NCBI RefSeq assembly: GCF_900110345.1
Contig: NZ_FODJ01000009.1
Location: forward strand, 126,251 to 170,804
Source: Amphibacillus marinus
Lineage (GTDB): Bacteria > Bacillota > Bacilli > Bacillales > Amphibacillaceae
DNA length: 44,554 bases
Direction: 5' to 3'
Position 1 is the stretch's first letter, and each line of letters starts with the position of its first letter. Below are positions 42,343 to 44,554 of this stretch, piece by piece. Both the position numbers and the translations under genes were made by a program. The notes beneath the pieces were generated by a model. It had not been told where the DNA came from. It saw only the letters and a list, made by a program, of their open reading frames with translations, and ran no database searches.

Positions 42343-43710
42343 ATGAAAGATGCAGTAATTAAATATCTAGAGGAGCATCGTGATCAACAGTTAGAGTCGC
42401 TTTGTACCTTCTTAAGTATTCCAAGTATTAGCACTGATCAAAAATATCAGCAAAATGTTAGTGAAGCGGCACACTTTGTCAAACAATATCTTGAACAAAT
42501 TGGATTTGAACAGATTGAACTTCAAGACACTGTTGGTCACCCGGTTGTTTATGGAGAATGGTTGGGCGCAGGAGAAGGTGCACCTACAGTGCTTGTTTAT
42601 GGTCATTATGATGTGCAACCAGCTGATCCACTTGAGCTTTGGGACTCAGATCCATTTAAGCCGACCGTAAAAGCAGGTCGCTTATATGCAAGAGGGGCAA
42701 GTGATGATAAAGGGCAAACCTTTATGCATCTAGCAGTATTTGAGGCGTTTTTGAAAACAGAGGGTAAATTACCGTTAAATGTAAAGGTTTGTATTGAAGG
42801 GGAAGAAGAAATTGGGTCAGAACACCTTTATGAGTTACTTGAACAAAAAAAGGAGCAATATCGGGCTGACTTTGCCATTATCTCAGATTCTGGTATGGTT
42901 GCAAATGATCAACCGACCATTCTGTATGGTTTAAAAGGATTTACAGGTCTCGAATTTACCGTAAGTGGTCCAGATAATGATCTTCATTCGGGTTTATATG
43001 GTGGTGCGGTGAAGAATCCGTTAATGGCGCTGGCTCATATTCTGTCAACAATGAAGGATGAAAATGAGGTTGTCCAAGTTAAGCATTTTTATGATCAAAT
43101 TGAACCTTTGTCAGACGAAGAGCGTCAACTGATTGCCGATGTCCCAGCAGAAAACTATGTATCATCAATTGGCATTCCTGAAACAGTCTCTGAATTAGGC
43201 TATACTGCAGCCGAGCATACGATGGGGCGTCCGACCTTAGAGGTTAATGGGATGTTTGGTGGGTACCAGGGTGAAGGTACCAAAACGATTATTCCATCAT
43301 ATGCTACGGCAAAGCTAACCTGTCGATTAGTTCCTGGTCAGAACCCGGTTGATATTCAGAATTACTTAATTGATCATATTAATCAGCATACGCCAAAGGG
43401 TGTGCGCGTATCAATAAAAAAAGAGCCACTATCTGCTAAAGCTTATAAAGTTGACCCTAATCACCCCCTAATTAAGCAGGCAGCAAAAAGCTATCAGATT
43501 GGTTTTAATAAAGAAGCTGTATTTGTCAGAATGGGTGGCTCAATTCCAGTAGTTGAATGGCTTGATTCAATTTTTAATATTCCAATTGTTCTACTTGGTT
43601 TTGGTACACCGGATGACCGGCTTCATTCACCGAATGAAAGCTTTCCACTTAATAACTACGATCGTGGTATCCTTACATTAGTCGATTTTTATCGCTCAGT
43701 TCTTTCTTAA
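42343..43710 (+). CDS. M20-family dipeptidase
   Basis: A 455-residue zinc peptidase of the ArgE/DapE/ACY1/CPG2 superfamily. Metal and catalytic motifs: GHYDVQPADP, ARGASDDKGQ, EGEEEIGSEHL, SDSGM, HSGLYGG and the C-terminal HSPNE. The length and the LWDSDPFKP segment fit cytosolic dipeptidases. GTG 42331 and ATG 42337 are also in frame, but ATG 42343 is best spaced from AAGGTGGGG. It begins 15 bases after luxS without a terminator, so the two may be co-transcribed. Confidence 0.88.
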   Translation: MKDAVIKYLEEHRDQQLESLCTFLSIPSISTDQKYQQNVSEAAHFVKQYLEQIGFEQIELQDTVGHPVVYGEWLGAGEGAPTVLVYGHYDVQPADPLELWDSDPFKPTVKAGRLYARGASDDKGQTFMHLAVFEAFLKTEGKLPLNVKVCIEGEEEIGSEHLYELLEQKKEQYRADFAIISDSGMVANDQPTILYGLKGFTGLEFTVSGPDNDLHSGLYGGAVKNPLMALAHILSTMKDENEVVQVKHFYDQIEPLSDEERQLIADVPAENYVSSIGIPETVSELGYTAAEHTMGRPTLEVNGMFGGYQGEGTKTIIPSYATAKLTCRLVPGQNPVDIQNYLIDHINQHTPKGVRVSIKKEPLSAKAYKVDPNHPLIKQAAKSYQIGFNKEAVFVRMGGSIPVVEWLDSIFNIPIVLLGFGTPDDRLHSPNESFPLNNYDRGILTLVDFYRSVLS

Positions 43711-43746
43711 GTAAGCGAGATCACTTAAAAAATCGGAGGAAAGAAA

Positions 43747-44112
43747 TTGATCATTATATTAACGATCATAACATTATGTGTTGTTTATTTGAGCTATGTT
43801 AGATATGTTCCGGTGCGACGAGCAGTATGTCTAGATGAGTGCCAGTTTAATCAGAAGAAGATTCAGGTTGATTTAAGAGATTACCATCAATCCGCAAAAA
43901 GCACGAAAGCTAATAAAATTGCTTTGCCAATCGCCTATATTAAACGAAACCATCAGCTTTTACCAAAGACTGACCTATATGTTATGGCGGCAAACTCGGT
44001 AGAAAAAAACATCGGAATTCGTTTATTAAGGCGATTAGGGCATAATGTTGTTGGTTACACTGTTGAAAAAAAGCATTGTTGTTGCAAGAAATGGAATTCC
44101 AAATATGTTTAA
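43747..44112 (+). CDS. Membrane-anchored rhodanese-like protein lacking the active Cys
   Basis: A 121-residue protein: an N-terminal helix (MIIILTIITLCVVYLSYV), then a rhodanese-like fold (IQVDLRDYHQSAK, IALPIAYIKRN, DLYVMAANSVEKNIGIRLLR, GHNVVGYTV). Where active rhodaneses have Cys at the start of the loop, this reads MAANSVEKN, so sulfur transfer is unlikely. The tail is HCCCKKW, with three adjacent Cys. TTG 43747 follows GGAGG. It could be a binding or scaffold version of the fold. Confidence 0.65.
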   Translation: MIIILTIITLCVVYLSYVRYVPVRRAVCLDECQFNQKKIQVDLRDYHQSAKSTKANKIALPIAYIKRNHQLLPKTDLYVMAANSVEKNIGIRLLRRLGHNVVGYTVEKKHCCCKKWNSKYV

Positions 44113-44116
44113 AATT

Positions 44117-44159
44117 AAACCTTTGTCATTATTTAAAAAATAATGACAAAGGTTTTTTA
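44117..44159 (+). terminator. Intrinsic terminator after the rhodanese-like gene
   Basis: AAACCTTTGTCATTATTT and AAATAATGACAAAGGTTT pair perfectly over 18 bases around a 3-base loop, with T residues after. Confidence 0.92.
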
Positions 44160-44273
44160 GGTGAGTCAATTTCATAATTCATATTAACATAGGAAAATGC
44201 GAACATTAAAACTTATTATTGAGTTTTTAAATGTAGTTAGCTAAAAATAAAGACATGAAAAAATCCACTAACT

Positions 44274-44512
44274 AGCATAGCGTGTTGCATTCAGCAGTCC
44301 CTTCGCTTTCACCCACTGGCACAAACGAGACATCTTCGTTTCCTCAGTTTCGCGCTAGCCATGGGCACGGCCTCAGCTAACTTTGTCAAGCACAGAACAC
44401 TAGACAAAGTGGATCTTCGGCTCGCGCTGGGGTTGCGATTACTCACCCCATCGAAGTGATTTGTTCCCATAGGAGTCTACGGGACTGCTGAATGCTTGAT
44501 GATAGGTATGCT
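44274..44512. mobile_element. MITE-like inverted-repeat element
   Basis: GCATTCAGCAGTCCC (44287-44301) and its exact reverse complement (44481-44495) bound about 180 bases. AGCATA and TATGCT lie further out at 44274-44279 and 44507-44512. Inside are nested stems: GCGCTAGCC against GGCTCGCGC, and ACTTTGTC against GACAAAGT. No transposase frame exists. Base composition is clearly richer in G and C than the flanks. It is probably a non-autonomous transposable element or a structured intergenic repeat. No clear target-site duplication is visible. Confidence 0.5.
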
Positions 44513-44554
44513 TACCCCTTCTTTTATTTGTGTGAGCATAAATTGAAAGATTAA

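Noticed and set aside
1-44554. CRISPR arrays, rRNA, tRNA, phage genes or intact insertion sequences
   Set aside because: No regular spacer-repeat array, no tRNA-like cloverleaf, no rRNA signature and no transposase or integrase frame was seen.

Overview
The window reads as the chromosome of a low-GC, Gram-positive, spore-forming Bacillaceae-type bacterium, possibly halophilic or osmotolerant. The reasons are: a queG - amidase - trmL run in the order of Bacillus subtilis yhbA-yhbB-cspR; an opuCABCD osmoprotectant transporter with a GbsR/OpcR-type repressor; a YhcN/YlaJ-type sporulation lipoprotein; luxS; strong AGGAGG-type ribosome binding sites; and many TTG/GTG starts. I saw no rRNA, tRNA, CRISPR array or intact transposase. 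No database or folding program was run; family names come from motifs read in the translations.

Layout. 1-2716: a short repeat, then queG, a Cys-type amidase and trmL, closed by a two-way terminator. 2693-7055: the GbsR-like regulator, facing away from opuCA-CB-CC-CD. 7121-8345: an M20D amidohydrolase. 8344-12582: an accessory island. It has an XRE/TPR (RRNPP-like) regulator, a divergent 26-codon pheromone-like ORF, decayed gene pieces and a run of small membrane proteins. A 26-bp near-identical site lies both in the regulator's promoter and before the small-membrane-protein genes, so this looks like a peptide-controlled quorum-sensing module.

12583-13178 is a gene-poor spacer with one small minus-strand ORF. 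13179-36843 is a 23.7-kb one-strand Tad/Flp (type IVc) pilus locus: tadZ, tadA, tadB, tadC, Flp pilin, TadE-like, a coiled-coil TadG-like DUF5702-type protein, a lipoprotein array, a second TadE-like pseudopilin and a prepilin peptidase. A signalling block follows: an FHA protein, two PP2C phosphatases, a Ser/Thr kinase with TPRs and a bitopic protein with Thr-Leu-Leu motifs. It ends in an approximately 1980-residue protein with about 18 Ig-like repeats. The lipoprotein array arose by tandem duplication of a unit made of the 3' end of the tadG-like gene, a lipoprotein gene and a structured 3' element. It holds four intact paralogues, one remnant, two 49-codon copies of the TadG-like tail and four copies of an RNA element with two competing pairings.

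36844-44554: a gap with a CXXC small ORF, a lipoprotein, a stand-alone MurG-like transferase, a beta-carbonic anhydrase, a membrane-anchored HtrA-like protease, a small unknown gene, the YhcN-like lipoprotein, luxS, an M20 dipeptidase, a membrane-anchored rhodanese-like protein without the catalytic Cys, and a 0.24-kb inverted-repeat element that looks like a MITE.

The two most novel-looking systems are the RRNPP/peptide/small-membrane-protein island and the Tad pilus locus fused to a kinase-phosphatase-FHA circuit with a duplicating lipoprotein cassette.
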